Assembly: GCA_016708125.1 (NCBI GenBank)
Contig: JADJGF010000001.1
Location: 3,060,001-3,124,000 of the forward strand
Reading direction: 5' to 3'
From: Ignavibacteriota bacterium
GTDB taxonomy: Bacteria > Bacteroidota > Ignavibacteria > Ignavibacteriales > Melioribacteraceae
DNA: 64,000 bases
The notes below the pieces were generated by a model. The model searched no databases. It saw only the letters and a list, made by a program, of their open reading frames with translations, and had not been told where the DNA came from. Position numbers and translations under genes: made by a program. Position 1 is the first letter of the stretch. The number at the start of each line of letters is the position of its first letter. Positions 8,358 to 18,648 of this stretch are shown here, piece by piece.

Positions 8358-10289
8358 ATGAAATTATTCAGATTAGCAATTATTGTCATAATAATAAGTT
8401 TTGCAAAAGATTCTTTTGCGAATAAAATTTATGACTTAAAAAGTCCAAACGAGAAACTATCAATAAATTTTAGGATAACTGAAAATGGTGAACCAGTTTA
8501 TTCAATTTCAAGTTTGGGTGAATCAATTTTTAAGCAGTCTAAATTGGGAGTTGTGAGAAGCGATGGAAATTTTTCTGCTAATTTAATTCTTGACTCAGTT
8601 TCGAATGTTACAGTTGTAAATGATAAGTATAAGTTGCTTCATGGAAAAAGATTAGAATGCAATTATTCAGCAAATAAAAAAGTATTTTATTTGAAAAATT
8701 CTGATTCAAAAAAAATAGAGATTATTTTCCAAGTATCGAATGATGGTGTTGCATTTAGATATCACTTTCCGGAAAATTCAGATGCGAAATTAAAAATTTA
8801 TAATGAAGCAACATCTTTTCATTTTGATACTTCCACCAAAGCATTTTTACAGCCTTGCCCGGATGCACGAACTGGTTGGAGTTTTTCACAGCCATCTTAT
8901 GAAGAATATTATCAAATGGAAATTCCGGTTGGAACAGTTTCTCCATTTCAAGCCGGTTGGGTATTCCCGGCACTATTCAATTTTAAAAATTATTGGATAA
9001 GTATTACGGAAACAGCAGTTGATACAAATTATTGCGGTTCTCGGTTAGGTCAGTTTTCACCGGATGGCGAATATTCAATTCAATTTCCTCAGCCACAAGA
9101 AACCAGAGGAAATGAGTCCGCATTACCAGAATCAACTTTACCGTGGTTTACGCCCTGGCGAATTATAGCAATTTCAGAAAATTTAGGTGGACTTGTAGAA
9201 TCAACAATCGGAACAGATTTAGCAATCCCACAAAAATATGATGTGTCTTCTTGGCTCAAGCATGGTATAGCTTCTTGGAGCTGGGTAATTCTTAAAGATG
9301 ATTCTACAAATTTTGATACTCAAAAAAGATTTATTGATTTTGCTTCCAAAATGAATTGGGAATATTGTTTGATTGATGCTTTTTGGGATAAGCAAATTGG
9401 ATATGAAAAAATAAAAGAGCTTGCAGATTATGCGAAAACCAAAAATGTGAAAATACTATTGTGGTATAATTCTGCTGGTGATTGGAATACAACTCCGCTT
9501 ACACCACATAATAAAATGATTTCAAAAGAATCAAGAAGAAATGAATTTCAAAAATTACAAGAAATGGGAATTGCCGGAATAAAAGTAGATTTCTTCGGAG
9601 GTGATGGGCAGTCGATGATGAAATATTATATTGATATTTTAAAAGATGCCGCTGATTACAAAATTGCAGTAAATTTTCATGGTTGTACATTACCGCGCGG
9701 ATGGCACAGAACTTATCCAAATTTGGTAAGTATGGAATCAATTCGTGGTGAAGAATATGTGACTTTTGATCAATCGAATGCAGATCGCCAAGCAGCACAT
9801 TGTGCAATAATTCCATTTACAAGAAATCTTTTTGATCCAATGGATTTTACACCAGTTAATTTTTCCGGAATTCCAAATATAAATCGTAAAACAACAAAGG
9901 GATTTGAAATTGCGTTATCTGTTTTATTTACTTCTGGAATTCAACATATAGCTGAAACACCAAAAGGAATGTACATACAAAAGGATTTTGTTCAAGAATT
10001 TATGAAGAATTTACCAGAAACATGGGATGACGTAAAATTTATTGATGGTTATCCCGGTAAGTATGTTGTACTAGCAAGAAAAAAAGGTAATGAATGGTAT
10101 ATAGCTGGAATTAATTCTGAAGATAAAGAAATAAGTTTAACATTAGATTTGTCATTTATCAAAAGCAAATCAAATGGTAAAATATTTAAAGATTCACAAG
10201 ATTTAAAAGATCTTACTCTATCGGTTATTTCATACAGAAAACCAATTAAATTAACGCTAAGTCCAAATTCCGGTTTTGTTATAAAATAA
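8358..10289 (+). CDS. GH97 glycosidase, predicted retaining (alpha-galactosidase-like) branch
   Basis: This 643-residue secreted protein has the full GH97 layout: N-terminal super-sandwich, (beta/alpha)8 barrel and small C-terminal beta domain. The barrel contains AGIKVDFFGG with Asp411. In the Bacteroides GH97 enzymes the retaining alpha-galactosidase branch uses an Asp here as nucleophile, while the inverting SusB-like alpha-glucosidases have Gly here and use two Glu bases. The position of one of those bases reads NFHG here, with Gly rather than Glu. Both features fit the retaining branch. It could remove alpha-galactose, or a related alpha sugar such as beta-L-arabinopyranose, from hemicellulose side chains. 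It is 43 bp after the esterase gene. Confidence 0.9.
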   Translation: MKLFRLAIIVIIISFAKDSFANKIYDLKSPNEKLSINFRITENGEPVYSISSLGESIFKQSKLGVVRSDGNFSANLILDSVSNVTVVNDKYKLLHGKRLECNYSANKKVFYLKNSDSKKIEIIFQVSNDGVAFRYHFPENSDAKLKIYNEATSFHFDTSTKAFLQPCPDARTGWSFSQPSYEEYYQMEIPVGTVSPFQAGWVFPALFNFKNYWISITETAVDTNYCGSRLGQFSPDGEYSIQFPQPQETRGNESALPESTLPWFTPWRIIAISENLGGLVESTIGTDLAIPQKYDVSSWLKHGIASWSWVILKDDSTNFDTQKRFIDFASKMNWEYCLIDAFWDKQIGYEKIKELADYAKTKNVKILLWYNSAGDWNTTPLTPHNKMISKESRRNEFQKLQEMGIAGIKVDFFGGDGQSMMKYYIDILKDAADYKIAVNFHGCTLPRGWHRTYPNLVSMESIRGEEYVTFDQSNADRQAAHCAIIPFTRNLFDPMDFTPVNFSGIPNINRKTTKGFEIALSVLFTSGIQHIAETPKGMYIQKDFVQEFMKNLPETWDDVKFIDGYPGKYVVLARKKGNEWYIAGINSEDKEISLTLDLSFIKSKSNGKIFKDSQDLKDLTLSVISYRKPIKLTLSPNSGFVIK

Positions 10290-10322
10290 ATTTTATTGAT
10301 TATAAAATAAATTGAGAGAATA

Positions 10323-12935
10323 ATGAAAAAAATATTTTTAATAATATTAACCATAACGGTTACTTTGAATTTGTTTGGGCAGTCATATCCATATCAAAAT
10401 CCAAATTTAAGTTCAGAAGAAAGAGCGAATGACTTGATTTCTCGTCTAACTATTGAAGAAAAAGCTGCATTAATGTGTGACGTATCAGATGCAATTCCAA
10501 GATTAGGAATTAAGAAATTTAATTGGTGGAGTGAAGCTCTGCACGGTCTTGCAAATAATAATGATGTAACAGTTTTTCCACAACCAATTGGAATGGCTGC
10601 TTCATTCAACGACGAACTTGTATACAAAATATTTAACGCTACTTCAGATGAAACTCGTGCAAAATATAATGAGTCTCAACAAAAAGGATTAGAAAATAAA
10701 CGTTTCTTGAGTCTTTCTGTTTGGACACCTAATATTAATATTTTTCGTGACCCACGTTGGGGACGTGGACAAGAAACTTATGGTGAAGATCCATACTTAA
10801 CTTCACGAATGGGAGTTTCGGTTGTTAAAGGTCTTCAAGGTCCAGATGATGGAAAGTATAAAAAACTTCTTGCTTGTGCAAAACATTATGCTGTTCATTC
10901 TGGCCCGGAGTGGAGCCGTCATTCACTTAATCTAAATAATGTTGATCCTCGGGATTTATGGGAAACATATCTTCCGGCATTTAAATCATTAGTTCAAGAA
11001 GCAGATGTACGTCAAGTTATGTGTGCTTATCAGCGTTTGGATGATGAACCTTGTTGTGCAAATGGTCGTTTACTTCAAGACATTTTACGAGATGAATGGG
11101 GATTTAAACATTTAGTTGTATCCGATTGCGGTGCAATTGGAGATTTTTATACTACTCATAAATATTCATCAGATGCAGTTCATGCTGCTGCTAAAGGCGT
11201 TTTGGCTGGAACTGATGTTGAATGTCAATGGATAAATCATAATTATAAATTATTACCGGAAGCAGTTGAAAGAGGATTAGTAAAAGAGGAGGAAATTGAT
11301 GTTAGGTTGATGAGAGTTTTAAAAGGTCGTTTTGATTTAGGTGAAATGGATAAAGATGAATTGGTTCCATGGACAAAAATTCCCATATCAATCGTCAATA
11401 ATGATGAGCACAAAAAACTCGCATTTGATATGGCACTTCAAACAATGACACTTCTTCAAAATAAAAATAATATTCTTCCTATTAAAAAATCTGTTGAAAA
11501 GATTGCTGTAATTGGTCCTAATGCCGATGACGAAGTTATGCTTTGGGGAAATTACAACGGAAAACCATTCAGAACAATTACAATTCTTGATGGAATTAAA
11601 ACCAAACTTTCTGAAAATAAAATATTTTATGATAAAGGTTGTGATTTAGTTGAAGATAAAGTTACAAATAGTTATTTCGCAAAATGTTCTTTTGAAGGAA
11701 AAAAAGGATTCAAAGCTACTTACTGGAACAATAAAGATTTTACCGGAGATATTGTAACTACTGACCAATTAGAAAACCCAATAAAATTAACTACTGCTGG
11801 ACAACATGAATTTGCTTCCGGAGTTAAGTTAGAAGGTTTTTCTGCTAAATATGAAACAGTATTCGAAGCAACTGAAAGTGAAGAAATTGTTTTCAAGTGT
11901 GGAGCAACAGGTTCATTTGAACTTTTAGTTGATGATAATAGAATTAGAAAATATGAAAATTGGAGAACTCTTCCTTCAAGAATTCCATTTAAAGTTGAGA
12001 GCGGTAGAAAATATAAAATCGAAATTAAGTTTGCTCAATTAAATGACTGGCAAGCAAATATTGAATTTAATTTTGGGAAAGAAGTAGATATAGATTATAA
12101 CGCACTCATTAGTAAATTAGATGAAATTGAGACTGTAATTTTTGTTGGAGGACTTTCAACACAATTGGAAGGCGAAGAAATGCCGGTTTCTTATCCGGGT
12201 TTTAAAGGCGGTGATCGTACTGAAATTGAACTTCCATCTGTTCAAAGAAATTATCTTAAGGCTCTTAAACAAGCTGGGAAGAAAGTAATTTATGTTAATT
12301 GCTCAGGATCAGCTATAGCATTAGTTCCCGAAACTGAAAGCTGTGATGCAATTCTTCAAGCTTGGTATGGTGGTGAATCCGGTGGACAAGCTGTTGCAGA
12401 TGTTTTGTTTGGTGATTATAATCCATCTGGAAAACTACCAATTACATTTTATAAAAATTTACAGCAACTTGCTGATTTTGAAGACTATTCAATGCAAGGA
12501 AGAACTTATAGATATATGTCTGATCACCTTTTCCCATTTGGCTTTGGTTTAAGTTACACTACTTTTTCAATTGGTGAAGCAAAACTGAGTAAATTCACGA
12601 TTAAGGAAAATGAATCAATAGAAATAACAATTCCGGTTTCAAATACTGGCAAAATAGATGGAACAGAAATAGTCCAAGTTTATGTTAAAAAATTAAAAGA
12701 TGTTGATGGACCACTTAAAACATTAAAGGGATTTCAAAGAGTTTATTTAGCTGCCGGGAAGAAAGAAAATACTGTTATTAGTTTGCCGTATAATTCATTT
12801 GAATTTTACGATAGATTCAATGATAAAATGATGGTAACACCCGGTGAGTATGAAATATTTTACGGAAAAAGTTCAGATTTAAAAGATTTGATAAAAACAA
12901 TGATTACCATAAAAAATAATACAAAATTGAATTAA
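10323..12935 (+). CDS. GH3 beta-xylosidase / beta-glucosidase with PA14 insert
   Basis: The 870-residue product has a signal peptide ending LFGQ, a GH3 N-terminal barrel with FNWWSEALHG, the nucleophile Asp268 in VVSDCGAI, the GH3 C-terminal domain interrupted by a PA14-like module (about 455-600, starting KGFKATYWN), and a fibronectin III-like end domain. The NWWSEALHG and GTDVEC signatures are typical of the xylan 1,4-beta-xylosidase branch of GH3. It would release xylose from xylo-oligosaccharides, probably at the cell envelope. The operon position between GH97 and a double esterase supports xylan use. Beta-glucosidase activity cannot be excluded. Confidence 0.9.
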   Translation: MKKIFLIILTITVTLNLFGQSYPYQNPNLSSEERANDLISRLTIEEKAALMCDVSDAIPRLGIKKFNWWSEALHGLANNNDVTVFPQPIGMAASFNDELVYKIFNATSDETRAKYNESQQKGLENKRFLSLSVWTPNINIFRDPRWGRGQETYGEDPYLTSRMGVSVVKGLQGPDDGKYKKLLACAKHYAVHSGPEWSRHSLNLNNVDPRDLWETYLPAFKSLVQEADVRQVMCAYQRLDDEPCCANGRLLQDILRDEWGFKHLVVSDCGAIGDFYTTHKYSSDAVHAAAKGVLAGTDVECQWINHNYKLLPEAVERGLVKEEEIDVRLMRVLKGRFDLGEMDKDELVPWTKIPISIVNNDEHKKLAFDMALQTMTLLQNKNNILPIKKSVEKIAVIGPNADDEVMLWGNYNGKPFRTITILDGIKTKLSENKIFYDKGCDLVEDKVTNSYFAKCSFEGKKGFKATYWNNKDFTGDIVTTDQLENPIKLTTAGQHEFASGVKLEGFSAKYETVFEATESEEIVFKCGATGSFELLVDDNRIRKYENWRTLPSRIPFKVESGRKYKIEIKFAQLNDWQANIEFNFGKEVDIDYNALISKLDEIETVIFVGGLSTQLEGEEMPVSYPGFKGGDRTEIELPSVQRNYLKALKQAGKKVIYVNCSGSAIALVPETESCDAILQAWYGGESGGQAVADVLFGDYNPSGKLPITFYKNLQQLADFEDYSMQGRTYRYMSDHLFPFGFGLSYTTFSIGEAKLSKFTIKENESIEITIPVSNTGKIDGTEIVQVYVKKLKDVDGPLKTLKGFQRVYLAAGKKENTVISLPYNSFEFYDRFNDKMMVTPGEYEIFYGKSSDLKDLIKTMITIKNNTKLN

Positions 12936-12952
12936 TTGATCATGGAGATTAA

Positions 12953-14872
12953 ATGAATATTCGAATAATTTTTATTGTTTTTTTATTATTTAGTTGCAAT
13001 TACTTAAAAGCACAAAATCTTGAAAAGCAAGCTCCGATTGGCTTTGACGTTTATAGAGAAAATATTGCTCATGGAAAAATTGATTCAGTTACATATGAAT
13101 CAAAAACTGTTGGTACAAAAAGAAAAGCAATAATTTATACTCCGCCGGAATTTTCTAAAGACAAAAAATATCCGGTATTATATCTTTTACATGGAATTGG
13201 TGGAGATGAAAAAGAATGGTTGAAAGGTGCACAGCCGCAAATAATTTTTGATAATCTTTATGCTGAAAATAAAATTGAGCCAATGATTGTTGTAATGCCA
13301 AACGGCAGAGCAATGAAAGATGATCGAGCAATTGGAAATATTTTTGATAAAGAAAAAGTTGATGCATTTGCAAATTTTGAAAAAGATTTACTTAATGATC
13401 TTATTCCTTTTATTGAAAAAACATTCCCAGTTCTAACTGACAGAGAACATCGTGCAATTGCTGGTTTATCAATGGGAGGCGGTCAATCATTAAATTTTGG
13501 ACTTGGAAATTTAGACAAATTTGCTTGGGTTGGCGGGTTTTCTTCTGCTCCAAATACTAAAAATCCGAAGGAACTTTTTCCAAATCTGGAAGAATCTAAA
13601 AAGAAATTAAAATTGCTTTGGATTTCATGTGGAGATAACGATGGCTTAATTCCTTTTAGTACACGAACACATGAATATGCAAGAGACAATAATATTCCAC
13701 ATATTTTTTATATAGAACCCGGAGTACATGATTTTAAAGTTTGGAAAAATAGTTTGTATATGTTTTCCAAAATAATATTTAAAAATGTTGACGAAACAAA
13801 ATTCTCACAATGCAGCCCTTTGGGAATTCCGGCATCAAGTAATGTTAGAAGAGCAAAGTATCCGCAGATTTTACCAGATAATAGAGTAATATTTCAAGTA
13901 AAAGCTCCGGAAGCAAAAAATGTTCAGATTGATTTGGGCAAAAAATATGATATGATAAAAGATACAAGCGGTGTTTGGGAAATTATAACCGATACGATTT
14001 GTGAAGGGTTTCATTATTATTCATTATTGATTGACGGCGTTGCAGTTTGCGATCCGGCAAGTGAAACTTTTTACGGTATGGGTAGAATGGCTTCGGGAAT
14101 TGAGATTCCACACAAAAATGATTTTTATTATGAATTGAAAGATGTACCTCATGGTGATATAAGAATTAAAAAATATTTTTCAAATGTCTTAAACAGATGG
14201 CGACAAGTTTATATTTATACTCCTCCCGGTTATGATCAAAATGTTAATGAAAAATATCCAGTGCTCTATATATTGCATGGTGGAGGCGAAGATGAACGCG
14301 GATGGGCAACTCAAGGTAAAACAGATATTATTTTAGATAATTTAATTTCAGATAAAAAAGCAGTCCCAATGGTTATTGTAATGCCCGATGGAAATATTGA
14401 TGCCCCAATGTTCGGTGATCAAGTTTTAAAAATGTTTGAAACAGAATTATCAAAATCTGTTATTCCATTTATTGAAAATAATTATCGAGTTAAAACAGAT
14501 TCTAAAAATCGCGCACTTGCTGGTTTATCAATGGGCGGACTTCAAACACTCTATGCCGGAATTAACAATACAGAAATGTTTTCATACTTGGGAGTTTTTA
14601 GTTCGGGTTGGATCCAACCGATGCAAAAAGATTTAGCGAATTCACAATATGATTTTATACGAAACAATGTTGATAAAATAAATACAAATTTAAAATTATT
14701 TTGGATTTCGATGGGTGGAAAAGAAGATATTGCTTACAATAATTGCCAATTGATGATTCAAAAATTTGATGAGATGAAAATAAATTATCAATATAGTGAA
14801 TATCCCGGCGGACATACCTGGCCGGTTTGGCGTCATGATTTATTCAACATAGCACAATTATTATTCAAATAA
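12953..14872 (+). CDS. Bimodular CE1-(E-set)-CE1 esterase
   Basis: Two complete CE1 alpha/beta hydrolase domains lie in one 639-residue secreted chain. The first covers about residues 40-275 (Ser173 in GLSMGGGQS), an E-set/CBM48-like domain about 295-400, and the second about 400-639 (Ser526 in GLSMGGLQT, His in GGHTWPVWR). Both nucleophile elbows are intact, so two active sites are expected. The second half has the same order (E-set then CE1) as the single-domain neighbours, while the first is a bare CE1 domain, so the gene looks like a fusion rather than a plain duplication. The two sites may cleave different esters. The gap to the GH3 gene is 17 bp. Confidence 0.88.
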   Translation: MNIRIIFIVFLLFSCNYLKAQNLEKQAPIGFDVYRENIAHGKIDSVTYESKTVGTKRKAIIYTPPEFSKDKKYPVLYLLHGIGGDEKEWLKGAQPQIIFDNLYAENKIEPMIVVMPNGRAMKDDRAIGNIFDKEKVDAFANFEKDLLNDLIPFIEKTFPVLTDREHRAIAGLSMGGGQSLNFGLGNLDKFAWVGGFSSAPNTKNPKELFPNLEESKKKLKLLWISCGDNDGLIPFSTRTHEYARDNNIPHIFYIEPGVHDFKVWKNSLYMFSKIIFKNVDETKFSQCSPLGIPASSNVRRAKYPQILPDNRVIFQVKAPEAKNVQIDLGKKYDMIKDTSGVWEIITDTICEGFHYYSLLIDGVAVCDPASETFYGMGRMASGIEIPHKNDFYYELKDVPHGDIRIKKYFSNVLNRWRQVYIYTPPGYDQNVNEKYPVLYILHGGGEDERGWATQGKTDIILDNLISDKKAVPMVIVMPDGNIDAPMFGDQVLKMFETELSKSVIPFIENNYRVKTDSKNRALAGLSMGGLQTLYAGINNTEMFSYLGVFSSGWIQPMQKDLANSQYDFIRNNVDKINTNLKLFWISMGGKEDIAYNNCQLMIQKFDEMKINYQYSEYPGGHTWPVWRHDLFNIAQLLFK

Positions 14873-14887
14873 AATATTGCTAAAAGA

Positions 14888-16891
14888 ATGAAGAAATTTA
14901 ATAAAATATTTTGCCGAGTAGAAATTAACATAACAAAAAATCTTTTCAACTTGATTTTATTTTGTGTGTTATTTTCTACAGTAATATTTTCACAATCAGC
15001 AAACAATGGAAAAAAAATTAGCTCCAATTTATTTGGATTATTTTTTGAAGATATTAATTATGCAGCAGATGGCGGACTTTATGCAGAGCTTGTGCAAAAC
15101 CGTTCGTTTGAATATAATCCTACAGAACAAAAAAGTTGGAATCCCTTTTCTTTCTGGGAATATATTTCACCCGGGTTTTCTTATGGAAGAATTAGTGTAG
15201 AAACAAATTCACCAATTCATTCAAACAATCCGCATTACATAGTGCTTGATGTTGAACATGTTGGACATGAAGGTAATTATATTGGTGATACCGGAGTTGG
15301 TTTAAAAAATTCCGGATTTAACGGAATGGTAATTAAGACTGGTGAAAAATATAATTTTACTTTTTTTGTACATCAATATTCAGAAGAACCAATTAATTTC
15401 AAAATAAGTTTGCAAAGTCCATCCGGCAAAATTAAATATGCTGAAAATCAAATTACAACTTCTTCAAAAGATTGGAAAAAATATTCAACAAGTTTAATTG
15501 CATCAGAAAAAAGTGACAGTGCAACATTAGTGATTCTGGCATCAACCAAAGGAAAATTTGCAATCGATGTAATTTCTTTATTTCCGGAAAAAACGTTTCT
15601 TAATCGCACAAATGGATTAAGAAATGATATTGCTCAAGTACTTGCCGATATGAAACCAAAGTTTATTCGTTTTCCTGGAGGATGTCTTGTGCATGGCGAT
15701 GGATTGGGTAATATGTACAGGTGGAAAAATACAATCGGTCCAATTGAACAAAGAAAAGAACAGAGAAATATATGGGGTTATCACCAAACAACCGGTCTTG
15801 GATATTTTGAGTATTTTCAATATTGTGAAGATATTGGCGCAAAGCCTTTACCGGTATTGCCAGCTGCGGTTAGTTGTCAGAATTCCGGAGGAACCTGGAG
15901 AATTGGAGGTACTGGGCAGAAAGCACTGCAAATGAATGAAATGGATGAATATATTCAAGAAATCCTTGATTTAATTGAATGGGCAAATGGTCCAATTACT
16001 TCAACTTGGGGTAAAAAGAGAGCTGAAGCTGGACATCCAAAACCATTTAATCTAGAATTTATTGGGATTGGCAATGAAGATAAAATGACACCGGATTTTC
16101 AAGAAAGATTTAAAATGATATTTGAAGTTGTAAAATCAAAACATCCGGAAATAACAATAATTGGTACAACCGGACCTTTTCACAGTGGAGAAGATTTTGA
16201 GAAAGGATGGAAATTAGCAAATGAATTACAAATCCCAATTGTTGATGAGCATTATTATGTCGATCCCAATTGGCTTTTAGCAAATCAGAATCGTTATGAT
16301 AAATACGATAGAAATAAATCGAAAGTTTATCTTGGGGAATATGCTTCTTGGGGAAACGAGATAATAAATGCAATTACCGAAGCAGCTTATTTAACGTCGT
16401 TAGAGAGAAATGGCGATGTAGTTGTTATGGCATCATATGCACCTATGCTTGCTAAAAAAGATTTTACACAGTGGAAAACCGACTTGATATTTTTTGACAA
16501 TAATCAAATTTTACTTACACCAAATTACCATGTTCAAAAAATGTTTATGACGAATCAAGGTGAAACGTATTATGATAATATTATTTCATTTGATGAAAGT
16601 GATACGACTTTAGCTTCATCTTGCGTTAAAGATAGCGAAAGCGGTGATATAATTTTAAAATTAGTTAATGCAAGCCTTGAAATGAAATCAATTAAAATTG
16701 ATTTATCAAATTTTAAAATTTATTCAGAAGCTGAGAAAACAATTTTATTTGGTGATCCGGAAGATGAAAATTCATTTGATAATCTTGTAAAAATTATGCC
16801 AGAAAAATCAACAATGAAAATTCATTCAAAATTTAATTGTGATCTACTGGCAATGTCATTAACTGTTCTAAGAATAAAAACAGAAAAATAA
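14888..16891 (+). CDS. GH51 alpha-L-arabinofuranosidase (large, AbfA-like type)
   Basis: This is a 667-residue secreted GH51 enzyme with a CBM4-like jelly roll inserted after the first strands (about 75-230). The barrel has IRFPGGCLVHG, the acid/base Glu397 in GIGNED and the nucleophile Glu484 in LGEYASW. A signal peptide with a long n-region ends VIFSQS. Enzymes of this branch remove terminal alpha-1,2- and alpha-1,3-arabinofuranose from arabinoxylan or arabinan. It is one of three GH51 genes in the locus and much longer than the other two (513 and 519 codons), which suggests different positional specificity. It lies 15 bp after the double CE1 gene. Confidence 0.92.
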   Translation: MKKFNKIFCRVEINITKNLFNLILFCVLFSTVIFSQSANNGKKISSNLFGLFFEDINYAADGGLYAELVQNRSFEYNPTEQKSWNPFSFWEYISPGFSYGRISVETNSPIHSNNPHYIVLDVEHVGHEGNYIGDTGVGLKNSGFNGMVIKTGEKYNFTFFVHQYSEEPINFKISLQSPSGKIKYAENQITTSSKDWKKYSTSLIASEKSDSATLVILASTKGKFAIDVISLFPEKTFLNRTNGLRNDIAQVLADMKPKFIRFPGGCLVHGDGLGNMYRWKNTIGPIEQRKEQRNIWGYHQTTGLGYFEYFQYCEDIGAKPLPVLPAAVSCQNSGGTWRIGGTGQKALQMNEMDEYIQEILDLIEWANGPITSTWGKKRAEAGHPKPFNLEFIGIGNEDKMTPDFQERFKMIFEVVKSKHPEITIIGTTGPFHSGEDFEKGWKLANELQIPIVDEHYYVDPNWLLANQNRYDKYDRNKSKVYLGEYASWGNEIINAITEAAYLTSLERNGDVVVMASYAPMLAKKDFTQWKTDLIFFDNNQILLTPNYHVQKMFMTNQGETYYDNIISFDESDTTLASSCVKDSESGDIILKLVNASLEMKSIKIDLSNFKIYSEAEKTILFGDPEDENSFDNLVKIMPEKSTMKIHSKFNCDLLAMSLTVLRIKTEK

Positions 16892-16903
16892 TTATTGCAT
16901 AGT

Positions 16904-18520
16904 ATGAGTAAAATTATGAGTAAAAAAAAGTTTATACCTAAAATAATTTTATTGATGATAATTATTTTATCTGCAACCAATTTAAGTGCACAAAAACTTC
17001 ACAGCGATAATGGGGATGGTACATTTACAAATCCGGTTATTGCGGCTGATTTTCCAGATCCAGATGTGATTCTTGTAGATGATACTTATTATATGGTTAC
17101 CACAACAATGTTTATTTTCCCCGGAGTAACAGTTCTTAAATCCAAAGATTTAGTTAATTGGGAATATTGTAGCAATGCGGTTCCTAGATTTGATTTTAGT
17201 CCATGTTATAATCTTGATGGGTGTAATAGATATCGACACGGACAATGGGCAACAAGTATAAAGTACAATAAAGGAAAATTTTATTTATTGTTTATAACTC
17301 TTGATGAAGGCGGATTTATTTGCTCCTCAGAAAAAGCTGAAGGTTCTTGGGAAATTAAAAAATTACCCAAAGGGTTTTATGATCCTGGATTATTTTTTGA
17401 TGAAGATGGAAGAATATTTGTTGCTCATGGATATAGTGAAATTAGAATTACCGAAGTTGATAAAAATTTTACACCAATAAGCAAAGATTCGCTTGTTTAC
17501 GTCGGCGATATTCGAAAAGGTTTAGAGGGTGCTCATGTTTATAAAATTAACGATTATTATTATTTGTATTGCACATACGGAGGACTAGACGGAATTCAAG
17601 TTGCTCTTCGTTCAAAAAATATTTACGGACCATATGAACAAAAAATTGTAATTAGTGAAAAAACTCATGGCTCAAACTTTGGCATACATCAAGGAGCACT
17701 AATTAAAACTCAAACTGGAGAATGGTGGACAATGCTTTTTGTTGATAGCGGTCCTTTCGGTCGTTTCCCATCATTGCAGCCGGTGACTTGGATTGATGGT
17801 TGGCCAATGGTTGGCGTTGATGGAAAAGCTGTAGTTAATTATAAAAAGCCCAATGTTGGAAAAGAATATCCAATAAAAATATTTCCCACATCTGATGAAT
17901 TTAATACTCAAGAATTGGGAATGCAATGGGGATGGAATCATAATCCGGAACAAAGTAAATGGTCACTTTCAGAAAATCACGGATACTTAAGATTAAAAAC
18001 AGTTAGAATTGTTGACAGCTTGCAAAAAGCACAAAATACTTTAACACAAAGAATGTTTGCATATTATTCCGATACTTTAGCAACAGTTGGAACAACAGAA
18101 TTAAATTTTGAAAATATGAAAGATGGTGATATTGCCGGATTAGCAATATTTCAAGATCCGTATGCATTTATCGGAGTAAGAAAAAACAATAATAAAAATT
18201 ATGTGATTATGTTTAACAATGGAAAAATAATTGATTCGACTGAAGTTAACGGAAATAAAATTTATTTAAAAGCTAACGCAATTTACGGATCGGGTGCCGA
18301 AGATATTTTTACGGGCGATGCTCCAGCTGGATCTGGAACTGCAACTTTTTCATTTAGTATTGATAATAAAAATTTTACAAATATTGGTGATGAATTAAAA
18401 ATGAGATTTAGTTTAAAAATATTCACGGGAAATAAATTTTGTTTATTTAACTATGCTACAAAGGAATTTGGTGGTTATGTTGATTTCAATTGGTTTAGAA
18501 CAAGTGCCGAAAAAATTTAA
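16904..18520 (+). CDS. GH43 beta-xylosidase / arabinofuranosidase with C-terminal beta-sandwich
   Basis: The five-bladed propeller shows the three acidic positions of GH43: the Asp of DFPDPDV near the start, the Asp of FYDPGLFFDEDG and the Glu of GLEGAHVYK. A concanavalin-like C-terminal domain follows from about residue 330. The DGTFTNPV opening and the overall length match the subfamily 12-like branch with arabinofuranosidase or xylosidase activity. Three in-frame start codons exist (TTG 16895, ATG 16904, ATG 16916). The signal peptide (ending NLSAQ) is normal from either ATG and no ribosome site decides between them. It is 12 bp after GH51. Confidence 0.87.
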   Translation: MSKIMSKKKFIPKIILLMIIILSATNLSAQKLHSDNGDGTFTNPVIAADFPDPDVILVDDTYYMVTTTMFIFPGVTVLKSKDLVNWEYCSNAVPRFDFSPCYNLDGCNRYRHGQWATSIKYNKGKFYLLFITLDEGGFICSSEKAEGSWEIKKLPKGFYDPGLFFDEDGRIFVAHGYSEIRITEVDKNFTPISKDSLVYVGDIRKGLEGAHVYKINDYYYLYCTYGGLDGIQVALRSKNIYGPYEQKIVISEKTHGSNFGIHQGALIKTQTGEWWTMLFVDSGPFGRFPSLQPVTWIDGWPMVGVDGKAVVNYKKPNVGKEYPIKIFPTSDEFNTQELGMQWGWNHNPEQSKWSLSENHGYLRLKTVRIVDSLQKAQNTLTQRMFAYYSDTLATVGTTELNFENMKDGDIAGLAIFQDPYAFIGVRKNNNKNYVIMFNNGKIIDSTEVNGNKIYLKANAIYGSGAEDIFTGDAPAGSGTATFSFSIDNKNFTNIGDELKMRFSLKIFTGNKFCLFNYATKEFGGYVDFNWFRTSAEKI

Positions 18521-18648
18521 ATATATAATTTGAAATATATTCGCTAATATTTTTTTAATATCATAAATGTGGGGGTAAGATGAAGAATAATATTAAACAA
18601 AATCAAAAGTTTAAAAAACCTTTAAGATTGAAATATGGAGAAATCATA

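Noticed and set aside
18580..18648. Upstream ATG for the GH9 gene, preceded by a G-rich run
   Set aside because: It would put 23 basic residues before a normal signal peptide; the second ATG has GGAG at good spacing. It cannot be fully excluded.
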